This document shows, piece by piece, positions 1-5,751 of a stretch of DNA of 8,399 nucleotides. Each line of letters opens with the position of its first letter. Positions within the stretch are counted from its first letter, which is position 1. The translations under genes were made by a program, and so were the position numbers. Origin of the DNA: Solobacterium sp. (GTDB lineage: Bacteria; Bacillota_I; Bacilli_A; Erysipelotrichales; Erysipelotrichaceae); NCBI GenBank assembly GCA_017514645.1, contig JAFWJP010000086.1, positions 1 through 8,399 of the forward strand. Direction: 5' to 3'. The notes beneath the pieces are model-generated. The model searched no databases. It had not been told where the DNA came from and was given only the letters and a program-made list of their open reading frames with translations.

Positions 1-1028
1 CACCGAGGATCATTCTTGACGCAGCGTTTGCGGACGCATACAGCGGACATACGAAGTATACGGATACCAGAGGATATCCCGAACTGCGGGATGAGATCCG
101 GAAGTTCTATCATGAGCGTTATCACATGGAAATCAAGGATGAAGAGATCTGCGTGACAACGTCCGGACAGTTCGGGATGTACACAGTCTGTCAGGTCGTG
201 ATCGATCCCGGGGATGAAGTCCTCATCATTGAACCGTTCTTCACACCTTATCAGGATGCGGTCATGGAGGCGGGCGGTGTTCCTGTGCTTGTCAGTACTG
301 TATTTGAGGAAGGATTCCGGCTGAACTTCGAGCGTCTGGAACAAGCACTGACGCCGAAGACGAAAGCCGTGATCATCAATACGCCGAACAATCCGACGGG
401 TGTTGTTTATTCCCGGGAAATACTGGAACAGCTGGCGGATTTTGTGATCCGGCATGATCTGATCGTACTGGCGGACGACATCTACACATCCTACGATTTT
501 ACCGGACCGTTTGTACCGATTGCGTCCCTTCCGGGGATGTTCGAACGGACCGTGACCGTGAATTCCTTCTCGAAGAATTTCGTGATGACCGGGATGCGCA
601 TCGGCAATATCGTGGCTGTGAAGGACGTTGCGCGGGCGGTACAGCACTATATCGATATGACGACGTATTCCGCGCCTTCCATCTCCCAGCGCTGTGCGAT
701 CCACGGATACCGGAACTTTGATGCATTTGAAGCAGAAGTCGTGAATACCTTCCGCCGGCGGGTGGAGTATTCCTATGATCGTCTGTCAAAGATGCCGTTC
801 ATCGGAGTCCTGCCGGTGGAAGGCAGTTTCTACATCTTTCCCAATGTACGGAAGTCCGGTCTGGACGGTACGGCGTTTGCGCAGAAGCTGCGGGAGGAAT
901 GCCATGTAGTAGTCATTCCGGGCATCTTCTTCGGACCTTCGGGAAAGGACCATATCCGTATTTCATGTACAGCTTCACTGGACGCGCTGAAGGAAGCGTA
1001 TGACCGGATGGAGCGGATGATATTCTGA
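1..1028 (+). CDS. Pyridoxal-phosphate aminotransferase, class I/II (5' end missing)
   Basis: This is a fold-type I PLP aminotransferase that would move an amino group between an amino acid and a 2-oxo acid in the cytoplasm. The open frame enters at base 3, well before the first ATG at 126. The upstream 41 residues include HTKYTDTRGYPELRDEI, the conserved segment of this family, so the gene begins outside the window and about 45-50 residues are missing. Counting from base 3, the visible 341 residues contain NNPTG (129-133), the cofactor-ring Asp and PLP-contacting Tyr in ADDIY (157-161), the Schiff-base lysine in SFSK (Lys191, codon 573-575), the GMRIG arginine loop (197-201) and the C-terminal HIRIS arginine that normally grips the substrate carboxylate. 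All key residues are present, so it should be active. The wording resembles AspC/PatA-type enzymes, but the substrate cannot be read from sequence. The SGNH hydrolase gene starts 20 bases after the stop, so the two are probably cotranscribed. Confidence 0.93.
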   Translation, partial: PRIILDAAFADAYSGHTKYTDTRGYPELRDEIRKFYHERYHMEIKDEEICVTTSGQFGMYTVCQVVIDPGDEVLIIEPFFTPYQDAVMEAGGVPVLVSTVFEEGFRLNFERLEQALTPKTKAVIINTPNNPTGVVYSREILEQLADFVIRHDLIVLADDIYTSYDFTGPFVPIASLPGMFERTVTVNSFSKNFVMTGMRIGNIVAVKDVARAVQHYIDMTTYSAPSISQRCAIHGYRNFDAFEAEVVNTFRRRVEYSYDRLSKMPFIGVLPVEGSFYIFPNVRKSGLDGTAFAQKLREECHVVVIPGIFFGPSGKDHIRISCTASLDALKEAYDRMERMIF

Positions 1029-1048
1029 AAACAGGAACAGGAGGAGTT

Positions 1049-1753
1049 ATGAAAGTACTGTTTATCGGCAACAGCCACACATTCTTCAACGACATGCCGG
1101 AACTGTTCGCGCGCTTCTGCGGACTGGACAGAGAAAAGCCGGAAGTCACCATGCTGGCATACCCGGGCAAGTATCTCGACTGGCATATGCAGGAGTATTT
1201 CCCCACCAGATTCAATATCCTTTACGGCGGCTATGATTACTGCATCATTCAGCAGGGTGCCCATCCGTTCCCGGAGGTGGAAAGCACGTTCACCAATGCG
1301 AAACGGATCATTGAACTGTGCCGGACAGCCGGAACAAAGCCGGTGATCATCATGACCTGGGCAGAGAAGCGCTTCCCGGAGAACCAGGAGAAGATGATCG
1401 ACTGCTATACAAAGCTCGCTGCGGAGACAGGAACACTTCTGTCCCCGGTTGGCCGGATCTGGCAGAAGCTGCAGAAGACGAATCCGGAGATCGAACTGTA
1501 CTGGAAGGACGGAGAACATGCGTCGGTCTACGGTGACTATCTGATCGCGGCGTGCGACTATGCGGTCGTTACCGGGAAAACGGACCTGGATCTGCCGGCG
1601 GTCGGTCTGGATTTCTTCGGGAATCTGGATCTGGGGGAAAACTTCAAGGTGCTGGAGGATCCGGCACAGTGCAGTATCACGCTGGATCCGGAAAAGACAA
1701 AGGTCATCCTTGCGGCGATCAGCGAGGAACTGAAGAACCTGCAGGCGGAATAA
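1049..1753 (+). CDS. SGNH/GDSL-type hydrolase (DUF4886-like)
   Basis: This 234-residue protein is a probable esterase or acyl-hydrolase of the SGNH superfamily. The N-terminus VLFIGNSHTF places the nucleophile serine (Ser9) in a GNSH block directly after the first beta strand. The C-terminal block DGEHASVYG supplies the expected Asp154/His157 pair (D-x-x-H). CIIQQGAHPF (65-74) and MTWAEKRF (102-109) lie where the middle blocks should be, but a canonical block III GxND is not obvious. That pattern is closer to DUF4886 proteins than to classical GDSL lipases. There is no signal peptide or membrane segment, so it is likely cytoplasmic. The start is supported by AGGAGG at 1039-1044, four to five bases before the ATG. 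It follows the aminotransferase by 20 bases and ends just before a strong hairpin terminator. The substrate is unknown; acetylated sugars are one possibility, by family analogy only. Confidence 0.8.
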   Translation: MKVLFIGNSHTFFNDMPELFARFCGLDREKPEVTMLAYPGKYLDWHMQEYFPTRFNILYGGYDYCIIQQGAHPFPEVESTFTNAKRIIELCRTAGTKPVIIMTWAEKRFPENQEKMIDCYTKLAAETGTLLSPVGRIWQKLQKTNPEIELYWKDGEHASVYGDYLIAACDYAVVTGKTDLDLPAVGLDFFGNLDLGENFKVLEDPAQCSITLDPEKTKVILAAISEELKNLQAE

Positions 1754-1763
1754 CTGCGTAAAG

Positions 1764-1797
1764 AAAAGACATGACTGTGTACAGCCATGTCTTTTTT
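1764..1797. terminator. Bidirectional rho-independent terminator between convergent genes
   Basis: A 10-base-pair stem, AAAAGACATG (1764-1773) against CATGTCTTTT (1786-1795), continues after one A/C mismatch into CTG/CAG with a TGTA loop (1778-1781). The + strand ends in six T's (1792-1797), and the - strand ends in a CTTTTCTTT tail. It sits 10 bases past the hydrolase stop and just past the stop of the leftward amidohydrolase gene, so one hairpin can serve both transcripts. Confidence 0.88.
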
Positions 1798-1800
1798 CTG

Positions 1801-2748
1801 TCAATCCTTGTAGAACTCTGCAGCGTTGGTGTACATGATCCGCTTGATGGTATCCTTCTGCAGCGGGAGATCTTCCACCTGCTTTGCCAGATCATCCACG
1901 GAGATGGACTGGGTGGTCCAGTTGGACGCAAAGCACAGTCTGTCCTTCAGCTGTGTTTCGGCATAGTACAGGTAAGGTTCATAGCCGGAACCGCGGATGT
2001 TCATCTTGCGGGGTTCATGGGTTTCGAAGTTCAGATAGACGTTCTGGTGACGGTAGGCCAGGGCGATGAAATCCAGGACCCAGGGCCAGCTGCTGACGCC
2101 GGCCATGATCTTCAGTTCCGGGAAATCACGGGCGACTTCGTCAATATACCTGGGGTGTCCGATATCATAGGGGACTTCCTTGGAAAGGTTCAGACTGCTG
2201 TAGATATGGACCGGAATACCGAGCTCACAGGCTTTGGCATAGAGCGGATAGTTCTTCTTGTCGTTGGCCGCAAGATGCGTACGGAAAGCGGTGAGGTAGA
2301 GCGCGTGCAGACCGTAGTCCTTGACGCACTTCTCCAACTCGCGTACAGCATCCATGCCCTTGTTCGGATCCACAAAGATGAATCCTTTGAAACGGTCGGG
2401 ATATTTATGAACGATCTCGGCTGTTTTTGCGTTGTCGTGTGTACTGTCGCAGGTGATGCCCCATTCAACATTGATGGAATCCAGGTATTCCACGAATCTG
2501 TCAGGTGTCATGGCATTCCTGTCGGCAGCGTCCTTGACAGTCTTCGTCCAGGCTTCTTCTCCTTCTTCTTCCAGAATCCGGTCGAGGTCTTCGATCTTCA
2601 GACCGATCTGTTCGGCAATTCCCGGAGCGTAGGCGGTCTTGTATCCGCGGAAGTTCGGATCCAGACACATATGACTGAGCATCTGTACGCATTCGTGTGC
2701 CTGCATCGGCATGTCGAGGCACAGATCGATGATTTTATAGTCACGCAT
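1801..2748 (-). CDS. Amidohydrolase-2-fold protein with substituted metal-ligand positions
   Basis: This 315-residue protein has the length and order of an Amidohydro_2 (ACMSD-like) TIM barrel. It shows a first-strand IID, a GFIFVDPN strand (122-129), GIPVHI (177-182), NVYLNFE (236-242) and a final LCFASNW strand (271-277) followed by the usual helix. The expected metal ligands appear to be lost. The strand-1 DxHxH reads D8-L-C10-L-D12, the strand-5 VHIH reads VHIY (Tyr183), the strand-6 HGG region reads IMAGVSS (214-220), and the strand-8 FGSD reads FASN (Asn276). It may therefore be a metal-free enzyme, a binding protein or a pseudoenzyme; the family assignment is from pattern recognition. 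The start is fixed by AGGAGG (2757-2762), eight bases upstream. A TACAAT at 2770-2775 could be a -10, but no good -35 is visible. Otherwise expression depends on read-through of the hairpin separating it from the upstream transporter. Confidence 0.8.
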   Translation of the reverse strand: MRDYKIIDLCLDMPMQAHECVQMLSHMCLDPNFRGYKTAYAPGIAEQIGLKIEDLDRILEEEGEEAWTKTVKDAADRNAMTPDRFVEYLDSINVEWGITCDSTHDNAKTAEIVHKYPDRFKGFIFVDPNKGMDAVRELEKCVKDYGLHALYLTAFRTHLAANDKKNYPLYAKACELGIPVHIYSSLNLSKEVPYDIGHPRYIDEVARDFPELKIMAGVSSWPWVLDFIALAYRHQNVYLNFETHEPRKMNIRGSGYEPYLYYAETQLKDRLCFASNWTTQSISVDDLAKQVEDLPLQKDTIKRIMYTNAAEFYKD

Positions 2749-2815
2749 AATACGGTCCTCCTGACTATCATTGTAGCGGAATCCTGCAGAACGATGCGAT
2801 ACGGAGAACGAAAAG

Positions 2816-2837
2816 AAAAGAGACCGAAGTCTCTTTT
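2816..2837 (-). terminator. Hairpin terminator with C(UUCG)G tetraloop after the transporter gene
   Basis: On the - strand a nine-base-pair stem ending GAGAC/GTCTC closes a TTCG loop, giving the very stable C(UUCG)G tetraloop. It is followed by a T-rich tail, TTTTCTTTT, with the last stem bases included. It lies 24 bases beyond the transporter stop and about 70 bases before the amidohydrolase start. It therefore either ends the transporter transcript or lets only part of it continue into the amidohydrolase gene. Confidence 0.75.
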
Positions 2838-2861
2838 TCCATATATTATGTGAGAATTGTT

Positions 2862-4073
2862 TCAGGCAAGGATCGCTGTCCAGCCGAGATAATAGAGTAC
2901 AGCAACGCAGAGGAACGTGACGATGATCGGAATCGTCCGCTTGATCAGTGCGCTGAGCGGGACATTGAAGTGTTCGCAGGACAGTGTCAGACAGACATGC
3001 GTCGGTGAGATCTGCATTGCGGCATAGACAGCACACATGAGCAGGCAGAGCAGCGGGAGTCCCGCACCCGGAATCGCTGCGAAGGCTACCGGAATCATCG
3101 TTGTTGTCATGGTCAGGGAACCGGCAATGATCGCACCGAAGAAGCAGATCAGCATGAAGACGAGGAAGGTCGGGATCGGCAGCCGGGAGAAGAATTCCGG
3201 CAGTGCTGTGATTGCGTCCGTCGACGTCAGGATCGCTTTGAAGATATAGACAGCCAGGGTGTTGCCGATGACCTTCGGCTGCAGGGAACTGATGATGAAG
3301 GGCTTGATCTCCTCGATCGTGAATCTGCCGGTGAAGAAGTAGGCAACCGTGACGATCAGGATCGCAAGCGCAACATTCATGCCGAAGCCGACGATCATGA
3401 TGATGGCTGCGAGGATCGGCCAGATACCGAGAATGAATTCCTTGAAGTCGTTTGCCTTGTCGGCAGAACGTTCTCCTTCCGCCTTGACAGGGACTTTTCC
3501 TCTGTAGAGGAAGAAGCAACCGATCAGGACCAGAATGATCATCATCGGCAGCATCCCCAGAACGAAGTTTCCTGCCGAGAAACCGGTCAGGGCCAGTGCT
3601 GTCAGGATCGCGGCGTAGGTCGGCATGAAGGCCTCGGATACATGCCGGAAGAAGGATGCGGCAGTCGCTTTTTCTTCACGGGTAAGACGATCGCCGACAG
3701 CTTCGTCAATGACATCACCGGAGATGAATACTGCAGGTGCTGCAGGCAGAAGTCCGATGATGAACGGGGCGATCGTGCAGGTGATCCAGTTGTTGTGGAA
3801 CAGCCTTGTCAGGGCTTTCTGGGAAATGTCAATACCGTTTCTGGCTTTGAGCATGCTCTGCATGAATGTGATCAGGTACATCATGATGATCAGCTGGATG
3901 GTGCTCCAGGCGGTCAGGTCATGAATGATGGCGTGAATACCCGTATCAAACGGTACACCATTGAGGATCCAGCAGACGATTGCCGCAACCGGTGCAGCGA
4001 CCATCAGAGGCTGTTTCATGACAATGATGCCGATCATGACTGCGAATACGATAACCAGTTTTAAGATCTGCAT
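2862..4073 (-). CDS. DUF401-family integral membrane transporter-like protein
   Basis: This 403-residue, very hydrophobic protein has about 10-12 predicted membrane segments. Clear ones lie near residues 5-38, 57-75, 99-115, 150-190, 215-247, 262-285, 300-352 and 380-401. Two features match the DUF401 family of presumed ion or organic-anion permeases. The first is the first-half signature with ISGDVIDEA (117-125), followed by an EEK and an FRH segment (142-144). The second is SPTHVCLTLSCEHFNVP (356-372) near the C-terminus. The internal repeat-like layout, with a long loop at 191-212, also fits a two-half transporter. The start is supported by GGAGGT (4082-4087), eight bases upstream, and by a TATAAT box at 4104-4109. 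The amidohydrolase-like gene lies downstream on the same strand, suggesting uptake plus handling of one compound. The substrate is unknown. Confidence 0.78.
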   Translation of the reverse strand: MQILKLVIVFAVMIGIIVMKQPLMVAAPVAAIVCWILNGVPFDTGIHAIIHDLTAWSTIQLIIMMYLITFMQSMLKARNGIDISQKALTRLFHNNWITCTIAPFIIGLLPAAPAVFISGDVIDEAVGDRLTREEKATAASFFRHVSEAFMPTYAAILTALALTGFSAGNFVLGMLPMMIILVLIGCFFLYRGKVPVKAEGERSADKANDFKEFILGIWPILAAIIMIVGFGMNVALAILIVTVAYFFTGRFTIEEIKPFIISSLQPKVIGNTLAVYIFKAILTSTDAITALPEFFSRLPIPTFLVFMLICFFGAIIAGSLTMTTTMIPVAFAAIPGAGLPLLCLLMCAVYAAMQISPTHVCLTLSCEHFNVPLSALIKRTIPIIVTFLCVAVLYYLGWTAILA

Positions 4074-4103
4074 ACAGCGTTACCTCCGATTCAAAACACG
4101 GTA

Positions 4104-4131
4104 ATTATATATGGGTTCTCTTTAAAAACAA
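4104..4131 (-). promoter_or_regulatory. Probable sigma-A promoter for the DUF401 gene
   Basis: On the - strand a perfect TATAAT lies at 4104-4109, with a TTGTTT -35-like hexamer at 4126-4131 and a 16-base spacer. Transcription would begin near 4097, giving a leader of about 24 bases that contains the GGAGGT ribosome site. The -10 is convincing and the -35 is weak. Confidence 0.55.
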
Positions 4132-4144
4132 AGATGATTTTTCA

Positions 4145-4173
4145 TTGTTGTCAGTGATTCTGGCGTATTTTAT
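4145..4173 (+). promoter_or_regulatory. Weak candidate promoter for the zinc-ribbon protein gene
   Basis: TTGTTG (4145-4150) and TTTTAT (4168-4173) are separated by 17 bases and sit about 40 bases before the ATG at 4214. The match is modest. It is listed because the gene is divergent from its left neighbour and needs its own promoter somewhere in this 140-base gap, and no better pair was seen. Confidence 0.25.
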
Positions 4174-4213
4174 GCGTGTTTGTTCCGTACAGTGGAAGAC
4201 GGAGGATACAGCG

Positions 4214-5215
4214 ATGAAACATGAACTGCGCTTCGGAATGATCACGGAACTGTACAGTACGGTAACAGGCAGCAGGAAAGCATCTGCACTGGATCTGCTG
4301 GATCACTGGTTCCCCGGACTGATTGTCGAAGAGGATCGTTCAGGAATCAGAAAAGATGCGGTATATGACGACCTGCAGTACCGGATCAAGGCGGTGCGGG
4401 TGAACGGCAGACTGTATACCGGCAATGACAGCCGGACGATCCAGATCATCGGCAGACTGAACGGTACAGCCAAGGGCAATCAGGAGACGGAACAGAAGAC
4501 GGCAGAACTTATCCGGAAACATCTCGCATACCTCATCGCGGAAGATGATCATACAGCGGCGGATCTCTTTGACCATGTACATGAACAGCTGGCTGCGCTG
4601 GACGATTCCGTACAGCAGAAACTTTGTACTCAGTTGCAGGAATACGCTCTGTATGCTGCGGAGGAACGGACAGCCATGGATGAATATACCCGGGTACATG
4701 AACCGTTCCCGATGGATGAGGAGGTCTTCAGCCGCATTGTCTACAATGTCATCTATCAGACAGGACTGCAGACGTTCCGCGGTCTGTGCTGTGCGTGGCT
4801 GTGGATGCTGTGCGGGAGTCTTCTGCGCAATGAAGCCGGCAGAGTGACAAGGATCTATGACAGTGCCTGGGTGCCGGTCTTCCGGGAGACGGCGGAAACG
4901 CCGGATCTTGCGGACAAGATCGATTATCTTCAACATCCCGAGCAGTATGAATATGTATACCTGGGTGATGATCTGGATGCGCGTTTTCCGGGCGTGGAGT
5001 GGTACTGTGACCACTGCACGGCACATCTGAATGATCAGCCTGGATTCGATGATCACAGGAATGTCTGGGTCTGCAGCAGGTGCGGATGTGAGAACAGGAT
5101 CAGTTCAGAGGAGATCTATGACAGCCGGCAGGACTGGTACAGCGGACGGCATACCAACGACCCGGCAAAGTTCCGGAAAGCAATCCGCCGCAGAAGGAAG
5201 GAGAAACGAACCTGA
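4214..5215 (+). CDS. Unknown protein with C-terminal four-cysteine zinc ribbon (Sec23/Sec24-type zinc finger)
   Basis: This 333-residue, probably cytoplasmic protein has a C-terminal zinc ribbon: WYCDHC (263-268, Cys265/Cys268), then NVWVCSRCGCEN (283-294, Cys287/Cys290). The 18-residue linker contains QPGF. This pattern is typical of short Bacillota proteins annotated as Sec23/Sec24 zinc finger proteins; the name reflects the ribbon and implies no vesicle-coat role. I do not recognise residues 1-250. They look alpha-helical, with acidic and Gln/Glu-rich stretches (90-160) and a short hydrophobic LCCAWLWMLCGSLL (191-204) that is too short for a clear membrane span. The tail is strongly basic (RKAIRRRRKEKR, 321-332), suggesting contact with nucleic acid or phosphate-rich partners. 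The ATG at 4214 is chosen because GGAGGA (4201-4206) precedes it by seven bases. An in-frame TTG at 4145 has no such site. The gene is divergent from the DUF401 gene and lies upstream of the merR promoter. Confidence 0.8.
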   Translation: MKHELRFGMITELYSTVTGSRKASALDLLDHWFPGLIVEEDRSGIRKDAVYDDLQYRIKAVRVNGRLYTGNDSRTIQIIGRLNGTAKGNQETEQKTAELIRKHLAYLIAEDDHTAADLFDHVHEQLAALDDSVQQKLCTQLQEYALYAAEERTAMDEYTRVHEPFPMDEEVFSRIVYNVIYQTGLQTFRGLCCAWLWMLCGSLLRNEAGRVTRIYDSAWVPVFRETAETPDLADKIDYLQHPEQYEYVYLGDDLDARFPGVEWYCDHCTAHLNDQPGFDDHRNVWVCSRCGCENRISSEEIYDSRQDWYSGRHTNDPAKFRKAIRRRRKEKRT

Positions 5216-5264
5216 TCCTGGAAAAAACATGGGCATAGGATTCCCGGTGTCAGGAAACTATGAT

Positions 5265-5337
5265 GGGCACAGAAAGGAAACGACTTGACCGTTCCCTGCG
5301 GAACGGCGGTACGTTGTTCGTAACATCATCTGTGCCC
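5265..5337. repeat. Nine-base inverted repeat bracketing the merR promoter
   Basis: GGGCACAGA (5265-5273) and TCTGTGCCC (5329-5337) are exact reverse complements 55 bases apart. Between them lie the operator dyad of the merR promoter (5289-5306) and a small TACG/CGTA inverted pair (5310-5322). In a transcript reading through from the zinc-ribbon gene, the arms could fold into a branched structure just before the merR start codon. A transcript from the merR promoter would contain only the right arm. There is no U-tract, so it is not a standard terminator. Confidence 0.5.
5285..5315 (+). promoter_or_regulatory. MerR-type promoter and operator of the merR gene
   Basis: A -35 TTGACC (5285-5290) and a -10 TACGTT (5310-5315) are separated by 19 bases instead of the usual 17. 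Inside this long spacer, overlapping the end of the -35, is the perfect dyad CCGTTCC (5289-5295) and GGAACGG (5300-5306) around a 4-base centre. A 19-20-base spacer with a dyad between the hexamers is the known architecture of promoters that MerR proteins bind and untwist. Because it lies just upstream of the MerR gene, autoregulation is the simplest reading. Transcription would start near 5322. Confidence 0.82.
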
Positions 5338-5341
5338 GGTC

Positions 5342-5692
5342 ATGAAGAAGAATGCGGAAAAAGAGGAGATTACATACAGTGTCGGGGAGATCTGCACCTT
5401 GACGGGTGTTACCAGGAAGACACTGTTTTACTATGACCGGATCGGTCTGCTGAAACCGTATGACCGGATCGGTGTACAGAGTCACAAGGTCTATGACAGA
5501 GAAGCGCTGGAACGTCTTCGCAGCATTCTGCTGTACCGGGATGCCGGTCTGCAGATCCGGGAGGTCCGGTACCTTCTGGAAGAAAACAGGGACAGAAAAA
5601 CTGTTCTGAAGGAGATCCTGCGCAGGCTGGAAGCAGAAAGGGAAAAGAAGGAATACCAGATCGGGAAGATCAAAGAACTGCTCGGTGAGTGA
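5342..5692 (+). CDS. Short MerR-family transcriptional regulator
   Basis: This is a 116-residue DNA-binding regulator. Residues 11-80 form the MerR winged helix-turn-helix: YSVGEICTLTGVTRKTL (12-28), then FYYDRIGLLKP (29-39), a wing ending HKVYD (48-52), and the second helical pair ending at REVRYLLEE (73-81). Residues 85-115 are charged and heptad-like, and should be the dimer coiled coil. No ligand-binding domain follows. The only cysteine is Cys18, inside the helix-turn-helix, so there is no CueR/ZntR-style metal loop and the signal is unknown. The ATG at 5342 is the only plausible start because an in-frame stop lies at 5321-5323. The leader has no recognisable Shine-Dalgarno sequence, which should keep expression low. 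A MerR-type operator lies immediately upstream, and a near-copy begins three bases after the stop, in front of the lipoprotein gene. It very likely controls both. Confidence 0.9.
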   Translation: MKKNAEKEEITYSVGEICTLTGVTRKTLFYYDRIGLLKPYDRIGVQSHKVYDREALERLRSILLYRDAGLQIREVRYLLEENRDRKTVLKEILRRLEAEREKKEYQIGKIKELLGE

Positions 5693-5695
5693 ATC

Positions 5696-5726
5696 TTGAC
5701 CGTTCCCCGCGGAACGGAAGTACGGT
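5696..5726 (+). promoter_or_regulatory. Second MerR-type promoter and operator, driving the lipoprotein gene
   Basis: TTGACC (5696-5701) and TACGGT (5721-5726) are again 19 bases apart. The same dyad arms CCGTTCC (5700-5706) and GGAACGG (5711-5717) surround a 4-base centre. Hexamer positions, spacer length and arms match the merR promoter base for base. Differences are confined to one centre base, two spacer bases after the dyad and part of the -10. It starts three bases past the merR stop. Transcription would begin near 5733, so the lipoprotein gene can be induced separately from merR. Confidence 0.82.
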
Positions 5727-5751
5727 GAGAGTAATGAAAGAGGTGCAGATC

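Noticed and set aside
830..1804. A 324-codon open frame on the - strand across the SGNH hydrolase gene
   Set aside because: It is antisense to a gene with catalytic motifs and overlaps the aminotransferase 3' end. It is rich in Arg, Gln and Cys as expected from shadow reading and has no ribosome site.
1771..2853. A 360-codon open frame on the + strand across the amidohydrolase gene
   Set aside because: It is exactly antisense to a better-supported gene with family motifs and a ribosome site. Its own translation has no recognisable domain, and its start lies inside the terminator hairpin.
2749..3519. Upstream extension of the amidohydrolase frame to 572 codons (apparent fusion)
   Set aside because: The extension reads through the transporter gene in the wrong frame and through the hairpin. 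The AGGAGG-preceded ATG at 2746-2748 is the real start.
4145..4213. TTG at 4145 as start of the zinc-ribbon protein
   Set aside because: It has no Shine-Dalgarno sequence and falls in the likely promoter region, while the ATG at 4214 has GGAGGA seven bases ahead.
5231..5264. Possible hairpin CATAG/CTATG with inner TTCC/GGAA after the zinc-ribbon gene
   Set aside because: The stem is short, interrupted by an asymmetric internal loop and not followed by a U-tract, so it is not a credible terminator.
5432..5473. A 15-base direct repeat TATGACCGGATCGGT inside the merR gene
   Set aside because: Both copies are in frame and encode YDRIG segments that belong to the normal MerR head and wing. It looks like chance reuse of the same codons, not a regulatory repeat.
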